Source of the DNA: Candidatus Rhodoferax odensensis
GTDB taxonomy: Bacteria; Pseudomonadota; Gammaproteobacteria; Burkholderiales; Burkholderiaceae_C
NCBI GenBank assembly: GCA_016718405.1
Contig: JADKDJ010000003.1
Location: 124,001 to 188,000, forward strand
Reading direction: 5' to 3'
Length of the DNA stretch: 64,000 nt
The position numbers and the translations under genes were made by a program. Positions 7,457-16,582 of this stretch are shown piece after piece. The notes beneath the pieces were generated by a model. The model ran no database searches and was not told the origin of the DNA. It saw only the letters and a program-made list of their open reading frames with translations. The stretch's first letter is position 1; every line of letters begins with the position of its first letter.

Positions 7457-9382
7457 ATGAGCCAGGACAAGAATCAAGAAGCCACTGCGCTACCAGCGCT
7501 TGGGCGCCGCAAGTTCATCAACACCGCCGCCTTGGCCAGCCTGGCCGGTGTGGCCGCTTGCACGGAGAAACCCAGCACGGCTGCGGCCCCGGCGACCTCC
7601 GCTCCGGCAGCGGCGTCCGCTGCCCACGCCTCCAACGCCAGCGTGCACCTCAAACCCGGCGAACTCGACACGTACTACGGCCTCTGGAGCGGCGGTCATA
7701 CCGGCGACATGCGGGTTCTGGGCCTGCCTTCGGGGCGCGAAATCACCCGCATCCCCTGCTTTGTGCCAGACGCGCTGGTGGGCTGGGGCATCACCAATGA
7801 GTCCAAGAAAATCATGGGCACCAAGGCCGACGGCAGCCTGCGCTACACGGTGGCCGACACCCACCATACTCATGCGTCGTACAAGGACGGCAACTACGAC
7901 GGGCGCTACGCCTGGATCAACGACAAAATCAACGCTCGCATCGCGCGCATCCGCCTGGACTACTTTGTTTGCGACAAGATCACCGAGCTGCCCAACGTGC
8001 AGGGTTTTCACGGCATCTTCCCGGACAAGGCTGACCCGGTCGACCCCAAGATCAACTACACCACGCGCGTGTTCTGCGGCGGGGAATTCAGCATTCCCCT
8101 GCCCAACACCGGCATCGATGACGCCAGCAAGTACCGCTCGCTATTCAGCTGCGTGGACGCCGAGACCATGGAAGTGCGGTGGCAGGTTTTGATCGATGGC
8201 AACTGCGACCTGGTCGCCACCTCCTATGACGGGAAGCTGGCCGCCACAAACCAGTACAACATCGAAATGGGTGCCAAGTACGAAGACATGATGTCGGCCG
8301 AGCGCGACGCCTGCCTTTTCTTCCACGTTGCCCGAATCGAAGCCGCCGTCAAGGCCGGCAAGTTCAAGACCATTGGCGACTCCAAAGTGCCTGTGGTGGA
8401 CGGCACGCGCGGCTCGAACAAGGACCCCAAGACCGCCCTGACCGCTTATGTCTCGGTGCCCAAGAACCCTCACGGCGTTAACGCGAGCCCCGACGGCAAG
8501 TACTTCATCTGCGCGGGCAAGCTCTCGCCCACTGGCACCGTGATTGAGCTGACCAAGGTGCTGGACTGGTTCGAGGGTAAGGTCGAGAAGTTGGACTCGG
8601 TCATCGTCGCTGAAGTCGAGTTGGGTCTGGGTCCCCTGCACACCGCGTTTGACGGCCGTGGCAATGCCTACACCACCTTGTTCCTCGACAGCCAGGTGGT
8701 CAAGTGGAATGTGGAAGCCGCCATCAAGTTCCACAAGGGCGACAAGGCCGCCAAGTACGTGGTGGATCGGCTGGACCTGCAATACCAGCCCGGCCACCTG
8801 AACGCGTCACAATCCGAGACCAAGGCTGCCGACGGCAAGTACCTCGCCGTGGGCTGCAAGTTCTCCAAGGACCGCTTCCTGCCGGTCGGCCCGCTGCACC
8901 CAGAGAATGAGCAACTGATTGACATCTCGGGCGACAAAATGGTGCTGCTGGCCGATCACCCGGTGCGCGGCGAACCTCATGACTTCATCATCTTCAAGCG
9001 CGACCTGGTTCGCCCCAAGCAGGTCTATGCGCTCGACGACTTTCCGCTTGCCATCAAAGATGCCAAAGAATCGGGCGTCGTGCGCAACGGCAAGAAGGTC
9101 ACGATCAAGATGACTTCACAGGCTCCAGCCTTCAGCCTGCGTGATTTCAAGCTCAAGAAGGGCGACGAAGTCACGCTGATCCTGACCAACCTCGACAAAA
9201 TCGAGGACCTGACGCACGGCTTCGCCATTCCGAAGTACAACGTCAATTTCATTGTCAACCCCCAAGAGACTGCCTCGGTGACCTTCATCGCCGACAAGCC
9301 GGGCGTGTTTTGGTGCTATTGCACCCACTTCTGCCACGCTCTGCATCTGGAAATGCGCTCGCGCATGATCGTCGAAGGCTGA
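7457..9382 (+). CDS. nosZ: Nitrous oxide reductase (Tat-exported, clade I-like)
   Basis: 641 residues from ATG 7457 (GAGG eight bases upstream; the frame is open further 5' but lacks signal features). Reduces N2O to N2 in the periplasm. A twin-arginine signal (GRRKFINTAALASLAG, residues 16-31) puts it with clade I. The seven-bladed propeller carries CuZ ligands (DTHHTHASYKDG region and later His residues); the C-terminal cupredoxin carries CuA: C622, C626, H630, M633. The residue between the CuA cysteines that is usually Trp (C-x-W-x-C) is His here (C-T-H-F-C). A VAAC sequence after the signal could allow lipidation, but this is weak. nosR follows 90 bases downstream. Confidence 0.96.
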   Translation: MSQDKNQEATALPALGRRKFINTAALASLAGVAACTEKPSTAAAPATSAPAAASAAHASNASVHLKPGELDTYYGLWSGGHTGDMRVLGLPSGREITRIPCFVPDALVGWGITNESKKIMGTKADGSLRYTVADTHHTHASYKDGNYDGRYAWINDKINARIARIRLDYFVCDKITELPNVQGFHGIFPDKADPVDPKINYTTRVFCGGEFSIPLPNTGIDDASKYRSLFSCVDAETMEVRWQVLIDGNCDLVATSYDGKLAATNQYNIEMGAKYEDMMSAERDACLFFHVARIEAAVKAGKFKTIGDSKVPVVDGTRGSNKDPKTALTAYVSVPKNPHGVNASPDGKYFICAGKLSPTGTVIELTKVLDWFEGKVEKLDSVIVAEVELGLGPLHTAFDGRGNAYTTLFLDSQVVKWNVEAAIKFHKGDKAAKYVVDRLDLQYQPGHLNASQSETKAADGKYLAVGCKFSKDRFLPVGPLHPENEQLIDISGDKMVLLADHPVRGEPHDFIIFKRDLVRPKQVYALDDFPLAIKDAKESGVVRNGKKVTIKMTSQAPAFSLRDFKLKKGDEVTLILTNLDKIEDLTHGFAIPKYNVNFIVNPQETASVTFIADKPGVFWCYCTHFCHALHLEMRSRMIVEG

Positions 9383-9436
9383 TTGGGAATACCGGCCCGC
9401 GGCAGTGTCTTAGGCCAGTCCCCCAGCGCTGCCTCG

Positions 9437-9463
9437 CAAGCCCCGCCACAATGGCGGGGCTTG
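9437..9463 (+). terminator. nosZ-nosR intergenic hairpin
   Basis: CAAGCCCCGCC (9437-9447) pairs perfectly with GGCGGGGCTTG (9453-9463) around a 5-base loop, directly between the nosZ stop and nosR start. There is no U-run after it (CCTTGAAAG), so it may be a 3'-end stabiliser or partial terminator that sets the nosZ:nosR ratio rather than a full stop. Confidence 0.5.
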
Positions 9464-9472
9464 CCTTGAAAG

Positions 9473-12124
9473 ATGGTGTTTATGTATCTGACATGCCAAC
9501 AGGTGGCAGGTCGGGCAGTTGTCTGCCTGGCCGTTTTCCTGACCGCGCTCACGCTCGGCTGGGGCCACGCCCACGCCAGCACGGGGGCCTACGAGGCAGA
9601 GCTGCCCGCGGAGCTCAACTCCGCCAAAGACCTGTGTGCCATGGTGCCCTGCAGTGCCGTATTTCCAGGCGCCAAGAGCTTCTCCGAGCGCATGGGACAA
9701 CCCCCCTATGTCGAAGCTTATGGCGACGAAGAGGCGGGCAAGAAGAAGCTGCTCGGTTACGTGATGCTCTCCACCGACATCACCGACACGCCCGCCTATT
9801 CAGGCAAACCGGTGATTACGCTGATCGGCATGGATCGCAATGGTCGCTTTGTGGGCGTCAAGGTGCTCAAGCACTCCGAACCCATTCTGCTGCTGGGCAT
9901 TCCCGAATCGGCCCTGCTCAAGTTCAATGACCAGTACCTCGGCAAGTCGGTCGCCGACAAGATTGAAGTGGGCCAGTCGCGCCCCGACGAAAACGTGCTG
10001 GGGGTCGACGCCATCTCCGGCGCCACCGTGACGGTGATCGCGCAGAATCAGGTCATGATGGCCTCGGGAACGGCGGTGGCCCGCCAGGTCGGCATTCTGG
10101 CCCCGACCAAGCGTGATCCGGCACGGTATGTGGTGACCGGCCAGCGCCTGAGCTGGGCCCAGTTGGTCAAACAAGGCAGCGTGCAGCGGCTCGCCGTCAG
10201 GCCCGAGCAGGTTGGCCTGGTGCGCACCGGTGAACCCTTTATCGAACTGTGGTTTGGCGACCTCAATCACCCCGATGTGGGCGCCAGCCTGCTGGGTGAC
10301 AGCGGTTGGGCCAACCTGCGCGCCCGCTTGAAGGAGGGCGACCACGCGCTGTTTGTCGTGCGCAGCGCCGGCGTGGAATCGTTCAAGGGTTCGGGTTTTG
10401 TTCGCGGCGGCATCTACGACCGCGTGCAGGTCAAGCAGGGTGCTGACTCGTTTACCTTCCGCGATCTGGACTACCTCAACCTCTACGGGCTGGAAGCAGT
10501 CGGCGCGCCCAGCTTCAATGAATCGGCAATTTTCATCATCCGCTCCAAGGCCTTCTCCGCCGCCTATCCCTGGAAGCTGAGTTTCCTGGGCAACCGAGTG
10601 GACCGTGCCACCGGCACGCGCAGCTTCACCAGCTTCGACAGCAATTACTGGCTGGCGCCAGAGCTGTTGGAGGGTGGCCGACCGGTGGTGGAGGAAGCCG
10701 CCGCGCCGTGGGTACGTATCTGGAAATCACGCGCTGTCGAGATTGGTCTTTTTGCAGCGCTGCTGGTGATCGTGACCATGGTTTATGCCTTCAGGGAACA
10801 ACTCACCCGCCGCTCCACGCGCAAGAACAAGTGGCCGGTCAACGCTTTTAAGTACAGCGCCTGGGCGTTGAGCATTGGTTTCGTCGGTTTTGGCGCCCTG
10901 GCGCAGCCGTCTGTTACGCAGGTACTGACCTGGTTCCACTCGCTACTGTTCCAGTGGACCTGGTCGTTGTTTCTGTCGGACCCGTTCATCTTTGTGTTCT
11001 GGATTTTCATTATTGTCACGGTGTTCCTATTCGGTCGTGGCCTGTTTTGCGGCTGGATGTGCCCGTTTGGTTCGTTGTCCGAGGCGATGTACAAGCTCGG
11101 CAGCCTGATCGGGCTGAAGCGTTTTCAGGGATCGTTGCCGCGCGTCTGGCACGACCGGCTCAAGTGGCTCAAGTACGTTGTGTTCTTCGGCCTGCTCGCG
11201 GTGTCGATGTTCTCCATGGGCCTGGCCGAAGTGCTGGCCGAAGTGGAGCCATTCAAGACCACTTTTCTGGTCGGCATCAACAACCGTGCCTGGCCCTATG
11301 GCCTGTTTGTGGCCGCTTTGCTGGGTCTGTCTATCTTCATCGAGCGGCCTTACTGCAAATACATCTGCCCGCTGGGCGCCGCCCTGGCCGTGCCCAGCAC
11401 CTTCCGCTGGTTTGGCCTGCCACGCAAGCAAGAGTGCAACAGCTGCAAGGCCTGCGCGGTTGGCTGCGGCTCGTTGGCGATTGATGCTGCTGGCCGCATC
11501 GACCACCGCGAATGCCTGCACTGCCTGGACTGCCTGGTGCTCTATACCGACCCCAAAGTTTGCCCACCGCTGGGCCAGGAGCGCAAACGGCGCGAACGCG
11601 CCGGGCTGGAAATGACCCCGATCGGGCGCGACGGCTACTACATCCCGATCCACCCAGTAACTATATCCACGCCGGCTGCGCTGGCTGCCAAAGAGGGACC
11701 AGACCCGCGCATGCCATCCGACCCCGTGATGCCACCGCACAAAATCAATGTCAGTCGCCTGATGTGGATCTGGCTGGAGATCCGCGACCACCTGTGGCCC
11801 TGGAGCGCCGAGGGATGGCACTCGCAGCGCACGCTGCAAATCGCGGGCTTCTCACTGGCCATCGCAGCCACCGTGGCCTGGCTGCTAGCGGCAACCGGGA
11901 GGCTATCTTCCGGCGCCATCATCGGCTGGTGGTTTGGCTGGAGCGTGTACGAGGTACTGATCCGCCTGTCCGGCCGGCGCTACGTCAAGGACGGCCCGTG
12001 GTGGCAGGACAACTATCGCCATGCCAGCGTGATGGACATGCTGAGTTACGTAAGCTTCAAGAATCTGTTGATTGGTGCCGCCTTGTTCCTGACGTTGAAG
12101 ACACTGGGTTTGATGCTGGTATGA
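9473..12124 (+). CDS. nosR: NosR, flavin and Fe-S transmembrane protein for N2O reduction
   Basis: 883 residues, longer than classical NosR of about 720-780. Order: signal peptide (to about 35); periplasmic FMN-binding domain with SGATVT (FMN-Thr site) near residue 185; membrane segments from about residue 420; cytoplasmic CxxxCP motifs FCGWMCPFGS and YCKYICPLGA; 4Fe-4S motifs CNSCKACAVGC and CLHCLDC. A further tail of about 120 residues after IGRDGYYIP carries two hydrophobic segments. NosR feeds electrons to NosZ and is needed for its activity. It is followed by nosD after 72 bases. An alternative ATG is at 9482. Confidence 0.93.
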   Translation: MVFMYLTCQQVAGRAVVCLAVFLTALTLGWGHAHASTGAYEAELPAELNSAKDLCAMVPCSAVFPGAKSFSERMGQPPYVEAYGDEEAGKKKLLGYVMLSTDITDTPAYSGKPVITLIGMDRNGRFVGVKVLKHSEPILLLGIPESALLKFNDQYLGKSVADKIEVGQSRPDENVLGVDAISGATVTVIAQNQVMMASGTAVARQVGILAPTKRDPARYVVTGQRLSWAQLVKQGSVQRLAVRPEQVGLVRTGEPFIELWFGDLNHPDVGASLLGDSGWANLRARLKEGDHALFVVRSAGVESFKGSGFVRGGIYDRVQVKQGADSFTFRDLDYLNLYGLEAVGAPSFNESAIFIIRSKAFSAAYPWKLSFLGNRVDRATGTRSFTSFDSNYWLAPELLEGGRPVVEEAAAPWVRIWKSRAVEIGLFAALLVIVTMVYAFREQLTRRSTRKNKWPVNAFKYSAWALSIGFVGFGALAQPSVTQVLTWFHSLLFQWTWSLFLSDPFIFVFWIFIIVTVFLFGRGLFCGWMCPFGSLSEAMYKLGSLIGLKRFQGSLPRVWHDRLKWLKYVVFFGLLAVSMFSMGLAEVLAEVEPFKTTFLVGINNRAWPYGLFVAALLGLSIFIERPYCKYICPLGAALAVPSTFRWFGLPRKQECNSCKACAVGCGSLAIDAAGRIDHRECLHCLDCLVLYTDPKVCPPLGQERKRRERAGLEMTPIGRDGYYIPIHPVTISTPAALAAKEGPDPRMPSDPVMPPHKINVSRLMWIWLEIRDHLWPWSAEGWHSQRTLQIAGFSLAIAATVAWLLAATGRLSSGAIIGWWFGWSVYEVLIRLSGRRYVKDGPWWQDNYRHASVMDMLSYVSFKNLLIGAALFLTLKTLGLMLV

Positions 12125-12196
12125 GCGCCGCGTTGGGCCGCCCCAAGCAAGCTCGCACCGCAATGCGCAGCACGAAGGTACTCCGGTAATTCCCCG

Positions 12197-13456
12197 ATGA
12201 GGACGCTCTTGCCCCTGCTGCTCGCTGGTCTGCTGACGAGCGCGCACGCGACGACGGTGCGGGTCGCGCCCGGCGCGTCGCTGCAGCAGGCCATTCGCGT
12301 GGCCAAACCGGGCGATGTGGTGGAGATTGAACGCGCGGTCCATACCGGCAACTTCCTGATCGACAAACCACTCACCCTGCGCGGCGTCGGCCGTCCCAGC
12401 CTGAGCGGCGCGCAAAAGGGTGACACGCTGCGCGTCACGGCGACGGACGTGACGATCGAAGGGTTGATCGTGCGCGACTCGGGCGACAGCCTCAACGAGC
12501 AGAACGCCGGCATCTACATCTATCCGGGTGCGCACCGCGCCGTGGTGCGCAACTGCGACCTGAGCTACAACCTGTTCGGCCTGTGGATCGAGAAGGCCAA
12601 CGACGTGGTGATCGAGGGCAACCTGATCACCGGCAAGCGCGAGTACAACTCCTCGCAGCGCGGCAACGGCATCCAGCTCTACAACACCACCGGCGCTCGT
12701 ATCACCGGTAACAACATCAGCTTCGTGCGCGATGCGCTCTATGTGGACGTATCACACCGCGCCGTCTTCAAAGGCAACAAGCTGCACCACAGCCGCTACG
12801 GCACGCACTACATGAACTCCTACTACAACCTGTGGGAGGACAACGACAGCTACTACAACCGCGGCGGACTGGCGCTGATGGAGGTGCGCGACCAGTTGGT
12901 GCGCAACAACCGTGCCTGGGGCAACTCGGACCACGGCATCATGCTGCGCACCATGCAAGACTCGGTGGTAGAGGGCAATGTCATTGCCGGCAACAACCGT
13001 GGCTTCTTCATCTACGACGTGGAGTACGTCACCATCAAGGGCAACCTGCTGGTGGACAACCATGTGGGCGTGCACCTGTCGGCTGGCTCCACCCGCAACA
13101 AGGTCGAGGGCAACGACTTTGTGGCCAACCGCGAACAGGTGCGGTATGTCGGCGCGCGCGACGAACGCTGGGGCACCGAGAGTGGCAACCACTGGAGCAA
13201 CTACCTGGGTTGGGACCGCGACGGCAACGGTGTGGGCGATGTGCCCTACGAAGCCAACGACATGGTGGACCGCCTGACCTGGCGCTACCCCAGCATCAAA
13301 CTGCTGATGGCCAGCCCGGCCGTGCAGGCCCTGCGCTTGGTCAGCCAGCAGTTTCCGGTGCTGCGGGTGCCCAGCGTGGTCGATCCGAAACCGCGCATGC
13401 AGCCCGGCAACAAGCAATGGAGTCAATGGCGTGACAAGCACTACCCCGGCCAGTGA
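12197..13456 (+). CDS. nosD: NosD, copper-site maturation protein
   Basis: 419 residues: Sec signal peptide (about 1-18, cleavage near SAHA-T) and a right-handed beta-helix built from repeated N-x-x-x-G-N units (VVRNCDLSYNLFGLWIEKANDVVIEGN and similar), as in the NosD/CASH family. It works with the NosFY ABC transporter to assemble the CuZ cluster of NosZ in the periplasm. The 3' end overlaps nosF by 26 bases, which suggests translational coupling. Confidence 0.93.
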   Translation: MRTLLPLLLAGLLTSAHATTVRVAPGASLQQAIRVAKPGDVVEIERAVHTGNFLIDKPLTLRGVGRPSLSGAQKGDTLRVTATDVTIEGLIVRDSGDSLNEQNAGIYIYPGAHRAVVRNCDLSYNLFGLWIEKANDVVIEGNLITGKREYNSSQRGNGIQLYNTTGARITGNNISFVRDALYVDVSHRAVFKGNKLHHSRYGTHYMNSYYNLWEDNDSYYNRGGLALMEVRDQLVRNNRAWGNSDHGIMLRTMQDSVVEGNVIAGNNRGFFIYDVEYVTIKGNLLVDNHVGVHLSAGSTRNKVEGNDFVANREQVRYVGARDERWGTESGNHWSNYLGWDRDGNGVGDVPYEANDMVDRLTWRYPSIKLLMASPAVQALRLVSQQFPVLRVPSVVDPKPRMQPGNKQWSQWRDKHYPGQ

Positions 13457-14387
13457 AGCAGCCGCTATTGAGACACGTGGCGTGTCCAAACACTACGGCA
13501 CACTACGCGCCGTCGACGGTGTTGACCTCACGGTGCAGCGCGGCGAGATTCTTGGCCTGATCGGTCACAACGGCGCCGGCAAAAGCACGCTGTTCAAGAT
13601 GATGCTGGGCCTGATCGCGCCAACCGAGGGCGAGATCCTGGTGGGCGGCTGCTCGGTGCGCGGGCGCGGTTTTCGCGCGGCCCGTCGACACATTGGCTAC
13701 CTGCCCGAAAACGTGGTGCTGTATGACAACCTCACCGGGCTGGAGACGCTGCACTTCTTTGCCAGGCTCAAGGGGGCGGCGCGCGCCCAGTGCGCGCCCA
13801 CGCTGGAGCGCGTTGGCCTGTGGCACGCCGCCAAACGACCACTGCGGGAGTACTCCAAGGGCATGCGCCAACGGCTGGGTTTTGCGCAAGCCCTGCTGGG
13901 CTCGCCACGGGTGCTATTCCTGGACGAACCCACCAATGGCCTGGACCCGCAGGCTATTCGCGACTTCTATGCCACGCTGCGCGGTCTCCAGGGCGAAGGC
14001 GTTACGGTGGTGATCACCTCGCACATCCTGGCCGAACTGCAGGATCGGGTAGACCGCCTTGCCATCATGTCGGCCGGCAAGATTCAGGCACTGGGCAGCG
14101 TGCAGGCGCTGCGCGAAGAAGTGCATATGCCGCTCAGCCTGACACTGCGCATGGCAGCGCCGGACGCCCCGCAGGCGAAACAAGCACTGGGCGCAATCAC
14201 TGGTGTCCACACCACCGTCATCCCCGAGGGCCTGCAGGTGACTTGCCCGCGCGATGCCAAGATGGTGGTGCTGGCCACGGTCAGCGCGCTGGGCGTTCGG
14301 CTGTTGGACCTCAACATCACCGAGCCGTCTTTGGAAGATGTATTCTTTGGTTTCTCCGACGTGATTCCTTGCGGGACAGACCTTTAG
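13431..14387 (+). CDS. nosF: NosF, ABC transporter ATPase
   Basis: 318 residues with Walker A GHNGAGKST (about 46-54), signature YSKGMRQRLG, Walker B RVLFLDEP and switch His in VVITSHILAELQ. With NosY it forms the cytoplasmic ATPase of the transporter that supplies sulfur or copper chemistry for CuZ assembly. The start lies inside the 3' end of nosD; the C-terminal 80 residues are the usual regulatory extension. nosY follows after 26 bases. Confidence 0.93.
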   Translation: MTSTTPASEAAAIETRGVSKHYGTLRAVDGVDLTVQRGEILGLIGHNGAGKSTLFKMMLGLIAPTEGEILVGGCSVRGRGFRAARRHIGYLPENVVLYDNLTGLETLHFFARLKGAARAQCAPTLERVGLWHAAKRPLREYSKGMRQRLGFAQALLGSPRVLFLDEPTNGLDPQAIRDFYATLRGLQGEGVTVVITSHILAELQDRVDRLAIMSAGKIQALGSVQALREEVHMPLSLTLRMAAPDAPQAKQALGAITGVHTTVIPEGLQVTCPRDAKMVVLATVSALGVRLLDLNITEPSLEDVFFGFSDVIPCGTDL

Positions 14388-14413
14388 CCCAGTCCTCAAC
14401 CGATTGAATAGCC

Positions 14414-15229
14414 ATGGAAATCTCCCAAATCCTGACCCTGGCCGCCAAGGAATTCCGCGACCGTATGCGCAACCGCTGGGTGCTGGCGGTGGCACTGGTG
14501 TTCACGGTGTTCTCGCTGGTCATCACCTACTTTGGGGGCGCGCAGCAAGGTGCGGTGGGCTTGCGCTCGATCGAGTTCACTATCGCCAGTCTGGTCAGCC
14601 TGGTGATTTACCTGATCCCCCTGATTGCCCTGCTGCTGGGCTTCGACGCCGTGGTGGGCGAACGCGAGCGCGGCTCGCTCGATCTGCTGCTGGCATTGCC
14701 CATCACACGGCTGGAGCTGCTGCTGGGCAAATATCTTGGCCTGGCCGCAGCGTTGACGCTGTCCACACTGGTCGGCTTTGCGCTGGTAGCGGTGCTGTTG
14801 TACCGGCAGTTCAGCTGGCCGGGCCTGTTCCACTACGGCGGCTTCATGATCAGCTCAGTGTTGTTGGGCTTGGCCTTCCTGAGCCTGGCGGTGCTGATGT
14901 CGGTAATTGCGCGCGAGCGCACCCGCGCCTCCGGCCTGGCCATCGCATTGTGGTTCTTCTTCGTGCTGGTGTTCGACCTGTTGCTGCTCGGTGGCCTGGT
15001 GGCCACTGGCGGCAGTTATGGCGGGGAAGCCTTTGCCTACCTGCTGCTGCTCAATCCGGCCGATGTGTTTCGCATCCTCAACGTGTTCTCGCTGGAAGAC
15101 GTCCGCACGCTGTATGGTCTGGCCAGCATCGTGCCGCCAGCCCTGGCCAAGCCCTGGCTGCTAGGCCTGGTAATGCTCGCCTGGATTGTGGTTCCGCTTA
15201 CCTTGGCCCGATGGAGATTTCGCACATGA
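14414..15229 (+). CDS. nosY: NosY, ABC transporter membrane subunit
   Basis: 271 residues with about six hydrophobic segments and the ABC-2 hallmark ERERGSLDLLLALPITR between the second and third. It pairs with NosF and interacts with NosD. The stop overlaps the start of nosL as ATGA (15226-15229), so the two are translationally coupled. Confidence 0.92.
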   Translation: MEISQILTLAAKEFRDRMRNRWVLAVALVFTVFSLVITYFGGAQQGAVGLRSIEFTIASLVSLVIYLIPLIALLLGFDAVVGERERGSLDLLLALPITRLELLLGKYLGLAAALTLSTLVGFALVAVLLYRQFSWPGLFHYGGFMISSVLLGLAFLSLAVLMSVIARERTRASGLAIALWFFFVLVFDLLLLGGLVATGGSYGGEAFAYLLLLNPADVFRILNVFSLEDVRTLYGLASIVPPALAKPWLLGLVMLAWIVVPLTLARWRFRT

Positions 15230-15759
15230 CCCAGCATCGACGTTTGCGCCTGGTTGTCGCACTGTTGGCTTGCCTGGCCGGCGCACTGCTCTCAGGCTGC
15301 GAACCCGCGACCCCCGTCAAGCCATTGACGCCGCTTGAGATCGACGCCCGCACCACCTGCGACCTGGACGGCATGCTGCTGGCCGACTACCCGGGCCCCA
15401 AGGCGCAAATCCGGTACGCGGGGCAGGCCGAGCCCACCTTCTTCTGCGACACCGTGGAACTGTTCAGCACACTGCTGTCGCCCGAGCAGGTCAGAAAGAT
15501 CGATGCCGTATGGGTGCAGGACATGGGCAAGGCCAACTGGGACCAGCCGCGCGGCAACTGGTTTGACCCCAAGACCGGCTACTTCGTGCTGGGCAGCAAA
15601 CGCAAAGGCTCCATGGGTCCGACCATTGCCAGCTTCTCGCAAGAGGCCGACGCCAAGAAGTTTGCCCAGGCGTACGGCGGCAAGGTGCTGCGTTATGCCG
15701 ACATCAAGCCCGATATGGTCGACCTCAGCGGCGGTGCCTTGCACGACACGCGCATGTAG
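15226..15759 (+). CDS. nosL: NosL copper chaperone lipoprotein
   Basis: 177 residues. Lipobox LLSGC after a hydrophobic signal gives an outer-membrane-facing lipoprotein. NosL binds Cu(I) and passes it to NosZ/NosD. The family's CxxCGM copper motif is not intact here: the N-terminal Cys region reads RTTCDLDGMLLADYPGPKAQI, with C-x-x-D-G-M in place of C-x-x-C-G-M, while the following gene keeps CPVCGM. It overlaps nosY by four bases. Confidence 0.85.
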   Translation: MTQHRRLRLVVALLACLAGALLSGCEPATPVKPLTPLEIDARTTCDLDGMLLADYPGPKAQIRYAGQAEPTFFCDTVELFSTLLSPEQVRKIDAVWVQDMGKANWDQPRGNWFDPKTGYFVLGSKRKGSMGPTIASFSQEADAKKFAQAYGGKVLRYADIKPDMVDLSGGALHDTRM

Positions 15760-15775
15760 GCCGCGCGCATAGACC

Positions 15776-16444
15776 ATGGCGCAACCGCTCCACCACCCGC
15801 ACGCCGCCCACGCAAGCGGCCCTGCGGACCCAACCGGCCGGAGGCGGCGTGTGGTGGTTGGCGGCGCATTGGCACTGCTGGCCCTGGCTACCGCCACATG
15901 GTTGCTGTGGCCCGACAACGTAATGACCTCGTCCGCCGCAGAAGACATCTGCCTGGTGGCGCCGCCGCAACCCTGGAACAGCGCCTCCGGCGTGGCCCTG
16001 CTGGCACCGCGCCCAGTACCCGCGGACGCGCGCTGCCCAGTGTGCGGCATGTTCCCGGCCCGCGCGCCGCAATGGGCTGCGCAAGCCATCTTCAGGAACG
16101 GCGACACGCACTACTTCGACTCCCCCGTCAGCCTGTATCTATTTCTTCAATCGGTGGAGCGCTTCAGCCCCGGGCGCAGTGCCAGTGACGTGGCCGCCAC
16201 CTTTGTCACCGACATGAGCACCCGCGCCTGGACGCCCGCCGCGCAGGCCCACTACGTGCACGGCTCCAAAGCCCTGGGGCCTATGCGCAACGGCAACCTG
16301 CCCGCCTTTGCCAGCCTGGAGGCGGCCCGGCGGTTTGCCGGTCAGCAGGGCGGCCAGGTACTGCGCGCAGACCAGATCACGTCGGCGCTGCTGGTGCCGC
16401 TGGACACCCGCTCGGCGCAGGTGCACAGCACGCACGCCAAGTAG
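15776..16444 (+). CDS. Second NosL-family protein, membrane-anchored
   Basis: 222 residues. A single N-terminal membrane segment (about residues 24-42, VVVGGALALLALATATWLL) after a His-rich start, then a NosL-type domain with CPVCGMFPARAPQWAAQAIF, FDSPVSLYLFL, and AWTPAAQAHYVHGSK, the classical NosL copper-site motifs. It begins 16 bases after nosL and probably ends the nos operon. Because it retains the canonical CxxCGM site that the upstream NosL lacks, it may be the main Cu(I) donor; this is inference. Confidence 0.85.
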   Translation: MAQPLHHPHAAHASGPADPTGRRRRVVVGGALALLALATATWLLWPDNVMTSSAAEDICLVAPPQPWNSASGVALLAPRPVPADARCPVCGMFPARAPQWAAQAIFRNGDTHYFDSPVSLYLFLQSVERFSPGRSASDVAATFVTDMSTRAWTPAAQAHYVHGSKALGPMRNGNLPAFASLEAARRFAGQQGGQVLRADQITSALLVPLDTRSAQVHSTHAK

Positions 16445-16582
16445 GTGCGCCGCTTGCGCGCAAGGCCCGGGCCGGCCTGGCCCGGCGGTGAAACTGGCCC
16501 CCGCGCTTGCCACTTCGTGTGCTTCGCTGCCCCCCGAGGGGGTGCATTTCACATTGGGGACGACCCGGCGGTGAACCTGGCA
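16445..16582 (+). repeat. Intergenic GC-rich repeat
   Basis: 138 bases between the convergent nos operon and the flavocytochrome gene. It holds the family-typical string CTGCCCCCCGAGGGGGTGCA and two copies of a CCGGCGGTGA-like block (16482-16492 and 16566-16573). No gene is seen; weak self-complementarity could give bidirectional termination. Confidence 0.4.

Noticed and set aside
9437..9463. Full rho-independent terminator between nosZ and nosR
   Set aside because: The hairpin is perfect but no U-run follows; it is kept only as a possible processing or partial termination element.
14404..15225. A long open frame that would fuse extra N-terminal residues to nosL
   Set aside because: It is out of frame with nosY, which covers the region with strong membrane-protein features; nosL begins at the ATGA overlap with its lipoprotein signal.
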